A DNA stretch of 23,830 bases from JANWHZ01 sp035545555. Its GTDB lineage: Bacteria > Patescibacteriota > Saccharimonadia > Saccharimonadales > UBA4665. Position 1 is the first letter of the stretch. Each line of letters starts with the position of its first letter. Of the stretch, positions 12,922 to 22,300 are shown piece after piece. The stretch spans positions 1-23,830 of the forward strand of contig DASZYD010000010.1 in assembly GCA_035545555.1 (NCBI GenBank). Direction: 5' to 3'. The notes below the pieces were generated by a model. The model searched no databases, was not told where the DNA came from, and was given only the letters and a program-made list of their open reading frames with translations. A program made the translations under genes and the position numbers.

Positions 12922-13926
12922 ATGAAAAAACTGCATCACATTTTGGCGGTGGGGTTCGTCCTCACCAGTTGCGGTCTACTCTCTTGCGCACCGTTCGCTA
13001 TGGCTGCTACGACGACTAGTAATCCAGGCAGCGGACAGGCACTGGAGATAGCACCACCACTCATCACCCTCACTGCCAATCCCGGGCAAACGCTCAAGAC
13101 CAACATCGAGCTCCGCGATGTCGCCGACACAAGCCTACTGGTAACCAACGAAATAAACGACTTCGTAGCCAACGGCGAAGACGGCACGCCTAAGATCTTG
13201 ACCGGCGATGACAGCAATAACCCATACACGCTCAAAGCCTGGGTTACACCGCTGCAGGCCATCACACTGCAACCGCACCAGATCGAGACATTACCCGTAA
13301 CTATCTCTGTACCGACCACGGCAGCACCTGGCGGTCACTATGGCGTTATCCGTTTTAGCGGCACGCCGCCTAACCTAAAAGGACAGGGCGTTTCCCTCTC
13401 TGCCAGCATTGGCGCCCTGGTCTTACTGACAGTGAACGGCAAGCTAACCGAGCATATGTCCGTACAGGAATTCTCGGTCAACGGCGGCAACGGCAAAGCC
13501 GGCAGCCTGTTTGAGGCCACACCGCTCACCTTTGTCGTGCGGCTCAAAAACAGCGGCAACGTGCAAGAGGAACCAACCGGCTACGCCACGATCACCGACA
13601 TGTTCGGAAAGCCGGTGGCCGGTGTTAATATCAACGTACCGCCGCGCAATGTGCTGCCGGATAGCATCCGCCGTTTTACGGGTATGCTGGATAAGAGTGT
13701 CATTGGTGATAAGCATCTGTTTGGCCGGTACCATGCCGTCCTAAAGATGACCTATGGGACCACCAGTAAACAGACGCTGACGGCCAGCGTGTACTTCTGG
13801 GTTATCCCATATCGGCTCATCGGCATCGTGGTAGCTGCACTGATTATCGGCTTCTTCCTCCTGGCGTTCCTCATCAAGCGGTACAACCGGCACATTATTG
13901 CCCGCTCGCAAACTCGCAGACGATAG
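12922..13926 (+). CDS. DUF916-like single-pass membrane protein (possible partner of the WxL-like proteins)
   Basis: A 334-residue protein: signal peptide (residues 1 to about 28, ending FAMA), a large extracellular part, one membrane helix (about 296-318) and a basic cytoplasmic tail (KRYNRHIIARSQTRRR). The first domain begins LEIAPPLITLTANPGQTLKT and contains LQPHQIETLPVTISVP and PGGHYGVIRFSG, the pattern of DUF916, the first domain of Firmicutes WxL-interacting proteins. The second beta domain (LTFVVRLKNSGNVQEEPTGY to YFWVIPYRL) sits where DUF3324 would be. The signal also contains LTSC, a lipobox match, but the protein has its own anchor. It starts one base after paralogue 3, supporting a joint function: a membrane-bound protein that holds or displays the secreted ones. 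The DUF916 call is from pattern memory. Confidence 0.75.
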   Translation: MKKLHHILAVGFVLTSCGLLSCAPFAMAATTTSNPGSGQALEIAPPLITLTANPGQTLKTNIELRDVADTSLLVTNEINDFVANGEDGTPKILTGDDSNNPYTLKAWVTPLQAITLQPHQIETLPVTISVPTTAAPGGHYGVIRFSGTPPNLKGQGVSLSASIGALVLLTVNGKLTEHMSVQEFSVNGGNGKAGSLFEATPLTFVVRLKNSGNVQEEPTGYATITDMFGKPVAGVNINVPPRNVLPDSIRRFTGMLDKSVIGDKHLFGRYHAVLKMTYGTTSKQTLTASVYFWVIPYRLIGIVVAALIIGFFLLAFLIKRYNRHIIARSQTRRR

Positions 13927-13962
13927 GCTGGGTCATCCGCCACATCAGGCAAGACGCTAGTG

Positions 13963-13968
13963 TATACT
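13963..13968 (+). promoter_or_regulatory. -10 box of the PKD-domain protein gene, leaderless arrangement
   Basis: TATACT seven bases before the GTG start at 13976. The transcript would begin at or within a base or two of the start codon. No clear -35 box is present and there is no Shine-Dalgarno site. Confidence 0.5.
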
Positions 13969-13975
13969 TAGGCTT

Positions 13976-14938
13976 GTGCACGACTGGTTAAAACTCAGCC
14001 ACCACTCCTATAGCGGCCAGCTGCGGCCCCACGAGCATACTTCCTACCTGCCGCTCGCGGCCCTGACGCTGTTAACGGGCATTGTTTTGGCTGCCTTTTC
14101 GGTGTCTACATTGACGGCGGCGGATCACCCGGCTCCGGGGGCCAATTCTATTGGTCTAACCGGCACCATGCCGGCACCCGCTCCAACGGTGGCGGCTACC
14201 ATTGCCGAACCGACGAATGGACAGGCATTCAGCGACTCTCCGATAACCATAGCCGGCACCTGCCCCGACAACACACTGGTAGAAATCTACAAGAACGATA
14301 TCTTCGGCGGCTCAAGCCCGTGCCAAAACGGGAAGTTCTCGCTGCAAGTTGACCTGATGCTCGGCAAGAACACACTGCTGGCCCGCGTGTACGACGACCT
14401 GAACCAGCAAGGACCGGACTCTAATACAGTGGACGTTACGTACAACTTCGTACCGCCACAGGGCTCACCGCTGGCCGCACTCAACCTCACCAGCCAACAG
14501 CTACTGCTAAACACTGATGCGGTATTCCGCGGCATATTCCCCGGCCAGACCGTTGAAATCCCCATCAGCATCGTCGGCGGCGTAGCACCATTTGCCGTAA
14601 GTATCGACTGGGGGGATGGAAAAACGCAGGTTATACCACGCGGGGACAACACCGCCTTTACGGCGACACATAGCTATACCAAGCCCGGCGTCTTTGCGGT
14701 GACGATTCAGGTAACAGACAGCGTCACACGGGTTGCCTTTCTCCAGGTTGCCACCATCGTGAATGGCCAGCCGAGTGTCACCGGCAGTACTGCCACCGGC
14801 ACGACGCCAAAGGCAGCCAACGAGCTCCTCGTCTTGTGGCCGCTTTTTGCCGTTGCTGCCACAGCTATCATCAGTTTCTGGTTGGGCGAGCGGCGCGAAA
14901 AACGGCTCCTGCTCCACGCCATGCCGGCGCACGCTTGA
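13976..14938 (+). CDS. Membrane-anchored surface protein with Ig-like and PKD domains
   Basis: A 320-residue protein starting with GTG. Residues 1-23 are a cytoplasmic, His-rich segment (SHHSYSGQLRPHEHTSY), 24-45 a membrane helix, and about 65-150 an Ig-like domain of the kind that starts IAEPTNGQAFSDSPITIAG and has GKFSLQVDLMLGKNTLLARV. About 160-262 is a PKD-type domain: VSIDWGDGKTQVI, then THSYTKPGVFAVTIQVTDS, the classic WGDG and HxYxxPGxYxVxxxVTD pattern. A second membrane helix (about 284-303) is followed by a basic tail (GERREKRLLLHAMPAHA). Both ends are therefore inside and the Ig and PKD domains are displayed outside. PKD domains usually mediate protein or carbohydrate contacts. It stands alone between two promoters. 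Confidence 0.8.
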   Translation: MHDWLKLSHHSYSGQLRPHEHTSYLPLAALTLLTGIVLAAFSVSTLTAADHPAPGANSIGLTGTMPAPAPTVAATIAEPTNGQAFSDSPITIAGTCPDNTLVEIYKNDIFGGSSPCQNGKFSLQVDLMLGKNTLLARVYDDLNQQGPDSNTVDVTYNFVPPQGSPLAALNLTSQQLLLNTDAVFRGIFPGQTVEIPISIVGGVAPFAVSIDWGDGKTQVIPRGDNTAFTATHSYTKPGVFAVTIQVTDSVTRVAFLQVATIVNGQPSVTGSTATGTTPKAANELLVLWPLFAVAATAIISFWLGERREKRLLLHAMPAHA

Positions 14939-14957
14939 CGGATTCCCAAAAAACTGC

Positions 14958-14986
14958 TTGGCAAAAGTCTGGGTACTGCTTATGAT
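14958..14986 (+). promoter_or_regulatory. Promoter of the 1390-residue fibre-like protein gene
   Basis: TTGGCA (14958-14963), 17 bases, TATGAT (14981-14986): one of the best promoter matches in the window. The start site would be near 14993, giving a leader of about 80 bases. Confidence 0.7.
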
Positions 14987-14998
14987 TAAGGAGGTGGA

Positions 14999-15046
14999 AT
15001 GTACGCTGGGGACAGAGTGCCCGAGCGTGGTTTCGCTGTAACCTAA
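14999..15046 (+). CDS. Possible 15-residue leader peptide
   Basis: ATG 14999 follows AAGGAGGTGGA, the strongest Shine-Dalgarno-like sequence of the right half of the window, and opens a 15-codon frame (MYAGDRVPERGFAVT) ending TAA at 15044-15046, 26 bases before the large fibre gene. The frame contains a hairpin, ACGCTGGG (15003-15010) pairing with CCCGAGCGT (15020-15028, one bulged G). The predicted transcription start would cut into the Shine-Dalgarno sequence, which weakens the case. It may be a leader peptide, an RNA regulatory element, or chance. Confidence 0.3.
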   Translation: MYAGDRVPERGFAVT

Positions 15047-15072
15047 CACCAAATCAAACAAATACAAACAGC

Positions 15073-18000
15073 ATGAGCTTACGCTCACGAAACGTTTTTC
15101 GGTGGCTCCTCTGCACCACCCTGATAGGGTGTGGTGTTGTGGTACCTTTGTTTGTGTTTCGGACCGCCCATGCGACCGCAGGTATTAACCAGCAGATCAA
15201 CTTCCAGGGACGGCTGCTGACCGGCGAAGGCGCGGTAGTGCCCGACGGCAGCTATAATATCGAGTTTAAGATCTATCAGGACGGCGACGGACAGAGCACC
15301 AACGATGCGACCGGCTCTCCGGCGGGTACACTGAAGTGGACTGAGGATTATCTCAATGCAAACAGCCAAGGTGTGGTAGTACAAAACGGCTACTTCTCGG
15401 TACAACTTGGCTCCATCACGCCATTCGGCTCAAATATAGATTGGAACCAGGGTACGCTGTGGCTTTCGCTCAACATCGGCGGTACCGGCGGTGCCTGTAC
15501 GCCATTCTCGGGCTGCTCGCCGGATGGCGAGATGTTGCCCATGAAACGTTTGGCGGCTTCCCCCTATGCGCTGAACTCAGGCGAGCTAGGCGGGTTGACG
15601 AGCGCGCAATTCGTGCAGCTGGCACAGGGCGTACAAACTGACGCAAGCGTGAATACCACCAGCATTTACCTGAACAAAACGGGCGGTGGCAATTTCCTGG
15701 ATCTGCAATCCAGCGGCAACGATGCGTTTGTTCTGAGCAACTCGGGTGACATTTCATTCGGCGCCAACGCCAATCACACCATCGCGGTAGCGCAAGCGGG
15801 CGCCGGCATAGCCGGCAAGAGCCTGACGATTACCGGCGGTGCAGCCGGTACCGGCAGTACGGTTGTCGGAGGAGAGCTCATTCTCCAAGGCGGTGCGGGC
15901 AGCGGCACGGGTGCGAGTGGCAGTGTGGTCGTGAAGTCGAATGGCAGCAACAGCACCGGGGCGTTCCAGGTACAGAATGCCAGCGGCGTTGCTCTCTTAG
16001 CCGTAGACACTGCCGGCGGCACACTAACGGTTGACGCCAGCGGCGATAGCGGCTCACCGAATATCGTAACCATCAATGCGCCGACGAACTTCAGCGGTAA
16101 CTGGCTTACCTTAGCAGAAAACGGCACGTCATACCTATCGGTTGGGTCGGTGAATAACGGCGGGTACTATGAACCGGAGTTCACGGCAGCCGGCGGCAAC
16201 CCGCAGGGTCAAGCCATCAGCTTTGGCAATGCCAATGGCAGCTTCCGCGTCGTGCCGTTCGTCGACGGGTATACCTACTTCCAGAGCAGTCAGGGCAATC
16301 TGCAGTTCAGCGGCAGCAACGGCGCGCAGGGTGGCAATGCAGTCTTTAACTTCGCAGATACAGAACTGAGCGGACGGTTCGGCGTCGGCGTACTGCCCAT
16401 AGCGGGCGACGGTGCGATTACCATTCATGATGCGACCGCCCCGCCCTCCACGAGCTCGGGCGACTTTGCGCTTGGCTACTCCGGCAGCTACGCATGGCTT
16501 CAGTCCTACGGCAACTCACCGTTAGAGGTCAATCCGCTGTCAAACAGTGTTATTATCGGCAACACCACCAGCGCTTCAGCAGTTACGATCCAGGCCGGCA
16601 CCGGCGGTATCGTGTTGGGCGCCAGCAATGTTGCCAATACCATCCAGATCGGCAGCACATCGCTCAGCAGCGGCACACAGACGATCAGCATCGGCACCGG
16701 CAACACGGCAGGCGGCACGACCAATGTCACTATCGGCAGTGCGAGCGGTGCGAGCGGTGGCACGACAACGCTGCAAGCAAAAGGTACGATTGTCCTTAGC
16801 ACCAACGGCGTCACGCGCGGCACGTTTGACACCAGCAACAGCCTGTACCTCGGTAACGGCCTTACCGCGGCGGTGCCGAACGACTTTACCATCCAGGGCA
16901 CAGGCAGCGCTGCTACGGCTATTGCCGGCGGGAGCATTATCATTCAGGGCGGTAACGCAACGGTCGGCACGGCGAACGGCGGCAATCTGACACTCAGCGG
17001 CGGTGCGGGTGCCGGCAGCGGAACAAACGGCCTCGTCATTCTCACTACCCCGACCTTCCAAACGGCCGGCACGCAGACTTGCGCGAGCAACTGCACGGTC
17101 AATACAGCCGATGTGAATAGTAATGGTGTCGTCGTTATCGACGCGACCGACCCTGGCGTAACCGTAACCTTGGGTAACCCCGGCATTGCCGCAACGTATG
17201 GTCGTATCATTTACGTTACAGCGGCAAACGGCTCTGATGACTTTACACTGGAAGTAAACGGCGGCGGCGTGGGTAACGACATCGCCATGCGCTCCAACAC
17301 CACGGCTACGATGGTATGGGGACCGGGCGGATGGACGGCGGCCGGCGCATCGAGCTCCACGACACTCCAGGCGGCATACGACAACACGCTCACCAGCGCC
17401 GGCGGTGCTGAGCTGATTGTTTCGGAGTCCAGTAACCATGACGGCCTGACGATCCGCGACAGCGCCAGCGACCCCGTCAGCGGCAACGGTAACGGCACGT
17501 TGCTTGAGGTACAGTCGGCCTCTGCAGCACAGCTGTTTTCGGTAGACAGTAACGTGACCGATTACTCGACCGACGGCGGTGCCGAGACCGAAAATGACGG
17601 CACGCCCAGCGTATTCCCCGCCGGTACGTGGGCCAAAGCCGGTAATGCCGGTGTGAGTGTCAGCCGCTATACCACCGCCGGTAACAATATAGCCACCGGC
17701 CAAGCCTCTGTCGCTATAACGACAACCACACATGCGAATGATGGCGTTAGTGACACATTAAGTGCTGCTCTTACGGCCAACCTGCAGTACAACGTATCAT
17801 TCACTGCCCGTTTGAGTAGCGGTACCTTTACGACCATGAACGTCTACTATTCGGTCGACGGCACAGCGCAATCGGTCGCCTGCATCACCGCCCAGGCGAT
17901 TGCGACAAGTGTCTGGACCAAGGTAAATTGTAGCTTTACGGCACCCGCGAGCGGCATAGCTCCGACTAATGCAATCCTGATCGAGCAGAGTGACACCATA

Positions 18001-19245
18001 GTCCGAACGTTCTATGTCGACAACTTGAGCGTGACCATTAGCGCCGGGCAGAACTACGCAACCGACGGGAGCGTGAACGACCAGGCCAACTTTGCGGCCA
18101 ATTGGCCTGCCCTTGGCGGATCCACAACCACATGGGATAACACAAAAGGTAATGATGCCAGCGACAGCGCCAAAGTAGTGACGGCCGCAACCGCGAACCA
18201 AGGTGTCAAGAACGTGCTCTCCATCAAGCCCCTGACGAATACGCTCTACCGCATCAGCATCTACGCGACGAGCTCTACCAGCTTTACCGACTTTACCATT
18301 GGCTACTCGCCGGACGACGGCGGCGTCGCCGGGACACATTTCCGCGCCTGCACCGATTACAACGCACAGACCATTCCAACGAGCGGCTGGCAGCAGGTCA
18401 CCTGCTATATCCAAACTGACGGCACGGCAGTCAGCACGCCGCGTGTATACCTTTACCAAGCCAGCGCTTCGGCGCGCACTTTCTGGGTCGACACTTTCTC
18501 GATGACACTCGCGGCCGACACTACGCCGAACGTACAAATCGGCGGCGGTATCAACGGCGGCCCGGTCACCCTTTTGACTCTGGATAGTGCTGCCGGCGCG
18601 CCGATTGCCGCCAACGATACGGCCCTGCTCGGCTCCATGTATTACGACACAACGCTTGGCAAGCTACAGTGCTATGAGGCTGACGGTTGGGGTGCCTGCG
18701 GTTCGTCACCGGACAATATCGTGACCCTCTCGCCCGAGTATACGAACGCCGTGCTGCACGGCACCGGCGTCGGCACAATGACCTCCGACTTCTGCTCGGA
18801 CACGCTCAACATCAACGACGGCAGCGGCAGCCAGCCGGCCATTTGCGGCGCCAACGAAACGTACAACTTCTACAAATGGACATCGCCGCAGGCCACGGCT
18901 CAGACGTACAGCATCTACGTGACATACCAGCTGCCACAGACGTTCAAAGGCTTCGCATCGGGCCAGACGTCCCTTATGGGCCGCACCGACAGCAGCAATG
19001 CCACCGTACAGTATTCTGTATACAAAAATGATGCAGGCAGCGGTCTGACGCAGTGTGGCTCACTGGTAGCAGTTTCATCGGGATCAGTATCGTCATGGCA
19101 AACCGGCACTGCCAGCGGCGCAGCCGATCCGTCCACATGTGGCTTCGTAGCCGGCGATAGCATCGTCTTTAAGATTGACGTAATCGCCAGCCAGAGCGCT
19201 AATGCCTACGTGGGCAATCTAGGCTTCACGTTCAGCAACAACTAA
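15073..19245 (+). CDS. Large secreted fibre-like surface protein (1390 residues)
   Basis: A 1390-residue exported protein with a signal sequence (residues 1-35, ending AHA). Domain 1 (about 38-170) begins INQQINFQGRLLTGEG and VVPDGSYNIEFKIYQDGDG, a module I associate with large Patescibacteria surface proteins. Residues about 190-800 are Gly/Ser/Thr/Asn-rich beta repeats (SLTITGGAAGTGS, ELILQGGAGSGTG, SLSSGTQTISIGTGNT) like a beta-helix or fibre shaft. Two related beta-sandwich modules follow (about 830-1000 and 1000-1150), each ending with a FYVDNLSVTI or FWVDTFSMTL strand, as in carbohydrate-binding jelly rolls. LLGSMYYDTTLGKLQCYEADG precedes a C-terminal head (about 1215-1390) with several cysteines. 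There is no C-terminal membrane anchor. ATG 15073 lacks a Shine-Dalgarno site and follows a CA-rich, unstructured leader. A role in attachment to host or surface is inferred. Confidence 0.85.
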   Translation: MSLRSRNVFRWLLCTTLIGCGVVVPLFVFRTAHATAGINQQINFQGRLLTGEGAVVPDGSYNIEFKIYQDGDGQSTNDATGSPAGTLKWTEDYLNANSQGVVVQNGYFSVQLGSITPFGSNIDWNQGTLWLSLNIGGTGGACTPFSGCSPDGEMLPMKRLAASPYALNSGELGGLTSAQFVQLAQGVQTDASVNTTSIYLNKTGGGNFLDLQSSGNDAFVLSNSGDISFGANANHTIAVAQAGAGIAGKSLTITGGAAGTGSTVVGGELILQGGAGSGTGASGSVVVKSNGSNSTGAFQVQNASGVALLAVDTAGGTLTVDASGDSGSPNIVTINAPTNFSGNWLTLAENGTSYLSVGSVNNGGYYEPEFTAAGGNPQGQAISFGNANGSFRVVPFVDGYTYFQSSQGNLQFSGSNGAQGGNAVFNFADTELSGRFGVGVLPIAGDGAITIHDATAPPSTSSGDFALGYSGSYAWLQSYGNSPLEVNPLSNSVIIGNTTSASAVTIQAGTGGIVLGASNVANTIQIGSTSLSSGTQTISIGTGNTAGGTTNVTIGSASGASGGTTTLQAKGTIVLSTNGVTRGTFDTSNSLYLGNGLTAAVPNDFTIQGTGSAATAIAGGSIIIQGGNATVGTANGGNLTLSGGAGAGSGTNGLVILTTPTFQTAGTQTCASNCTVNTADVNSNGVVVIDATDPGVTVTLGNPGIAATYGRIIYVTAANGSDDFTLEVNGGGVGNDIAMRSNTTATMVWGPGGWTAAGASSSTTLQAAYDNTLTSAGGAELIVSESSNHDGLTIRDSASDPVSGNGNGTLLEVQSASAAQLFSVDSNVTDYSTDGGAETENDGTPSVFPAGTWAKAGNAGVSVSRYTTAGNNIATGQASVAITTTTHANDGVSDTLSAALTANLQYNVSFTARLSSGTFTTMNVYYSVDGTAQSVACITAQAIATSVWTKVNCSFTAPASGIAPTNAILIEQSDTIVRTFYVDNLSVTISAGQNYATDGSVNDQANFAANWPALGGSTTTWDNTKGNDASDSAKVVTAATANQGVKNVLSIKPLTNTLYRISIYATSSTSFTDFTIGYSPDDGGVAGTHFRACTDYNAQTIPTSGWQQVTCYIQTDGTAVSTPRVYLYQASASARTFWVDTFSMTLAADTTPNVQIGGGINGGPVTLLTLDSAAGAPIAANDTALLGSMYYDTTLGKLQCYEADGWGACGSSPDNIVTLSPEYTNAVLHGTGVGTMTSDFCSDTLNINDGSGSQPAICGANETYNFYKWTSPQATAQTYSIYVTYQLPQTFKGFASGQTSLMGRTDSSNATVQYSVYKNDAGSGLTQCGSLVAVSSGSVSSWQTGTASGAADPSTCGFVAGDSIVFKIDVIASQSANAYVGNLGFTFSNN

Positions 19246-19262
19246 TCACCCCCAAGCGGTTA

Positions 19263-19271
19263 TGGTAAAAT
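19263..19271 (+). promoter_or_regulatory. Extended -10 promoter of the giant kelch protein gene
   Basis: TGGTAAAAT fits the extended -10 pattern TGnTAnnAT. The start site would be near 19278, with a leader of about 35 bases. No -35 stands out in the end of the preceding gene. Confidence 0.5.
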
Positions 19272-19312
19272 GAGCCCAGTAGTTTAAGGGGTTGCGGGGT
19301 TTGGGCTACAGA

Positions 19313-22300
19313 ATGGACGATATACGCCAGTCGCGACCGGTGCGCCGGGTGCCATTGCAGCCGATAGACCAACGCCGGCCAGCAGCTCCACTGCAAGACC
19401 ATGCGCCGAGCAAACGCACACTGACTGTTCGGATTCGTCTGCGCAGGCCCACCTGGCCACGACAGCTGCACACAGTAGCCAGTCGGCTTGCGACGCATAT
19501 GCCCTGGCTACGTGACGTTCGTATCCGCGGAGCTATAGCGGTTGGCGCGGCAATATTGATCATCAGCGAAGTTGTGGCCGTCGTGCAGCCATTCCTCGTG
19601 CAGCATACGTATGCGCTCGGGGCAGCTGGTGCTTTGCTCAGCCCAATAGACCAGTACATGGCTGGCGAACTGCGTTATAACGCCGCACAACAGGTGTTCG
19701 ACTTTAATGATTCCTACACCCCACCGACGACGGGAATGCTTGGTGCTACCGGGACGCAAGTGACTGCTACGGCCAGCACTGACCCATCAAAAGGCCTCAC
19801 ACTGACCGACCCAGTACACCAGATCAGTTTGACGATGGTACCGCAGTTTGGGTTAGCCTCCGGCGCACAGGATGGTAATCGTATCATTTATCCGCTTACC
19901 AATAATACTGGCTGGGCAGTCTACACCATGCACGGCATTGGCACAAAGGAGGACCTCTTACTTACATCCGCCCCAAGTAACCAACTCGTCTTTACCTATC
20001 GGATTAGCCTCGGTGACTCGCTAGCCGCTCGTATCGAGCCGGATGGCAGCATTGGCATATATGGCGACACACTGCTAAGCGGTACTGTTGCGACCAGTAC
20101 CAGCAAAGATGCTTCGTTGCTCCAGAAAGCACGGGTAAACGTGCCGAAGACCACGCTGCTGTTTCGCATCCCCGCGCCAAAGATCAAAGAAGCCGGCACA
20201 TCCACCTCCGGCGTCAAGGCAGCCTACCATCTGGATGGCGATATGTTGAATATCAACGTCAGTGGGCTCGCAAGTGCGACCTTTCCACTGAGCATTGATC
20301 CCAGTATTTACGTTACAACTGCTCAGCAATTTATGAACGGCAACAACGAAACAAACATCGACTTTGACGTGGCCGACGCTTTGATCGAAAAAGGCCCGAC
20401 CACCGGTGCACGATTCGATAGCTGGACCACGACTACTAGTCTCCCGACAGCCGCTTACGGTGCTGGAACAGTCGCGGCCGGTGGCTTTGTATATGCAGTC
20501 GGCGGACAGGCATTTAACGGACAGATCTTCTCTGCAGCCGGCACAGGTACTTACACAGTTCCCACCGGAGTAACGACCGTAACGATCAAGGCTTGGGGTG
20601 GTGGTGGCGGAGGCGGTGCGGGCAACGGTAGCACCGGCACCGGTGGCAATGGCGGTGGCGGAGGCTTCGCTCAAGCTGATGTAACGGTGACGCCGGGCGA
20701 GGCACTTGGCGTAACAGTCGGCAGCGGCGGCAGCGGCGGCGGTGCGAGCAGCAATGGCGGTGACGGCGGGGGGTACTCGGCGGTACAACGCAGCGGGACC
20801 TTCCTGGTCCAAGCGGGCGGTGGAGGCGGAGGCGGTGGAGGTAGAAGCACGGCGAGCGGTGGCAATGGCGGACCTGGCGGGTGTTCTACAAGCGGTACGT
20901 CTTGCACTGGCAACGCCGGCACTGGCGGTGCCGGCGGAGGCGGTAGTACAAGCGGTGGTACGGCGGGCGCAGCCGGCACTGGTGGTACGGCGGGCGCAGC
21001 CGGAGCCGCCAACGCCGGTGGTGACGCGGGTGGCTCGTCGACCAACTGTAATACCAGCGTGACTAACCAGCATGGTGGCGCAGGAGGGTTCGGCAGTGGT
21101 GGCAAGCGTGGTACGGCGGGCAGCTGTGAAGGTGGCGGCGGAGGCGGAGGCGGGCGTTTTGGCGGAGGCGGCGGAGGTAGTGCTTCGGCTTCCGGTACAC
21201 GTACCGGTGGAGGAGGCGGTGGAGGTAGTGACCTGGTAACCGGCACTAACACGACTCAAACAATCGGGTCAGGTACTACTCCCGGCAATAGTGCTGATGG
21301 CTACCGCAATGGTGCCGGCCAAGGTGGCGGCGGAACCACTGCTGCAAGTGGTGTTGGTGGAAGTGCCGGTCTGGTAGCAATCATTGTGACGGGCAGCTCC
21401 TCCGTGAATACGGCGTCGATTAATTGGGAACAATTTAACCCCACGGACGGTACATTAGAAAGCCCTAACCCAGGTACTGGCGGCTGCTCAGGCTGGTGCA
21501 CGTCCTCGACTTATAACCTTCCGGCAGCTCGCAGCAATTTTTCGCTTGTTGCCTACAATGGGTTTCTATATGCGCTGGGCGGTGAGGACAGCAGTTGTAC
21601 TGCTGGGAATGGCACCGGCGATGGTGGTATCTGCAAGACTGTATATATCGCTAAGCTCGGCGCTAACGGCGAGCCGCAACTTTGGAGCCCAACGAGCACT
21701 GACACCACTACCTGGACCTATTGGTATCGCGACGCCGACCTGAGTTCGCCACGCAGCATGGAGGGTGCCGTAGCGTACAATAACCGCCTTTACCTGCTCG
21801 GCGGCAAGACGAGTACGAGTGGCACCAAGTCGGTAGTTACCACTGTAGAGGAGGCAGACATCACCGGCAGTGGCAAGCTGACGTCATGGACGACAACCGG
21901 CATGGTAACATTGCGTGACCCATCCAATAACGCCAATGCGCTTGCCAGGTACGGATTCGGAACGCAGGTCTACAATGGCCATATTTACGTCATTGGCGGC
22001 GCGAGTAGCATTGGCGGCGCGCCGATGAATAGCGCACAGTATATAACGTTAAAGCCTGACGGCACTATGACAGGTAGCTGGCTCACGACCAGCAGTATTA
22101 CCAACTTTAGCGGCGCGGCCGAAGGCAAACTGACCGAAGGTGGTAACTTTACAGCTGTATGGGGTGCATATATTTACCTAGCCGGCGGCTGTACCGCGGT
22201 TAACGCTAGCGGCTATTGCACGGCAGTTGCTGCCGACACGCAGCTTGCCAGCATCAACGCTGATGGCAGCCTGGACCAATGGAATACGATTGATCCTAGC

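Noticed and set aside
16576..17733. Minus-strand frame of 385 codons
   Set aside because: It lies entirely inside the plus-strand fibre gene; the high GC and Gly/Thr/Asn repeats create long open antisense frames.
19246..19312. Short frame ATG 19270 (AGCCCAGTAGTTTAA)
   Set aside because: Only five codons, overlapping the -10 box of the kelch gene; no support.
20075..21259. Minus-strand frame of 394 codons and another Pro-rich minus-strand frame
   Set aside because: They are the complement of the glycine-rich coding block; the plus-strand frame continues without a stop from an anchored N-terminus to kelch repeats, and the minus frames show only low-complexity Ala/Thr/Pro composition.
20583..21404. 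CRISPR array or simple tandem DNA repeat
   Set aside because: The GGN-rich stretch has no regular unit or spacers; it is explained by glycine codons.
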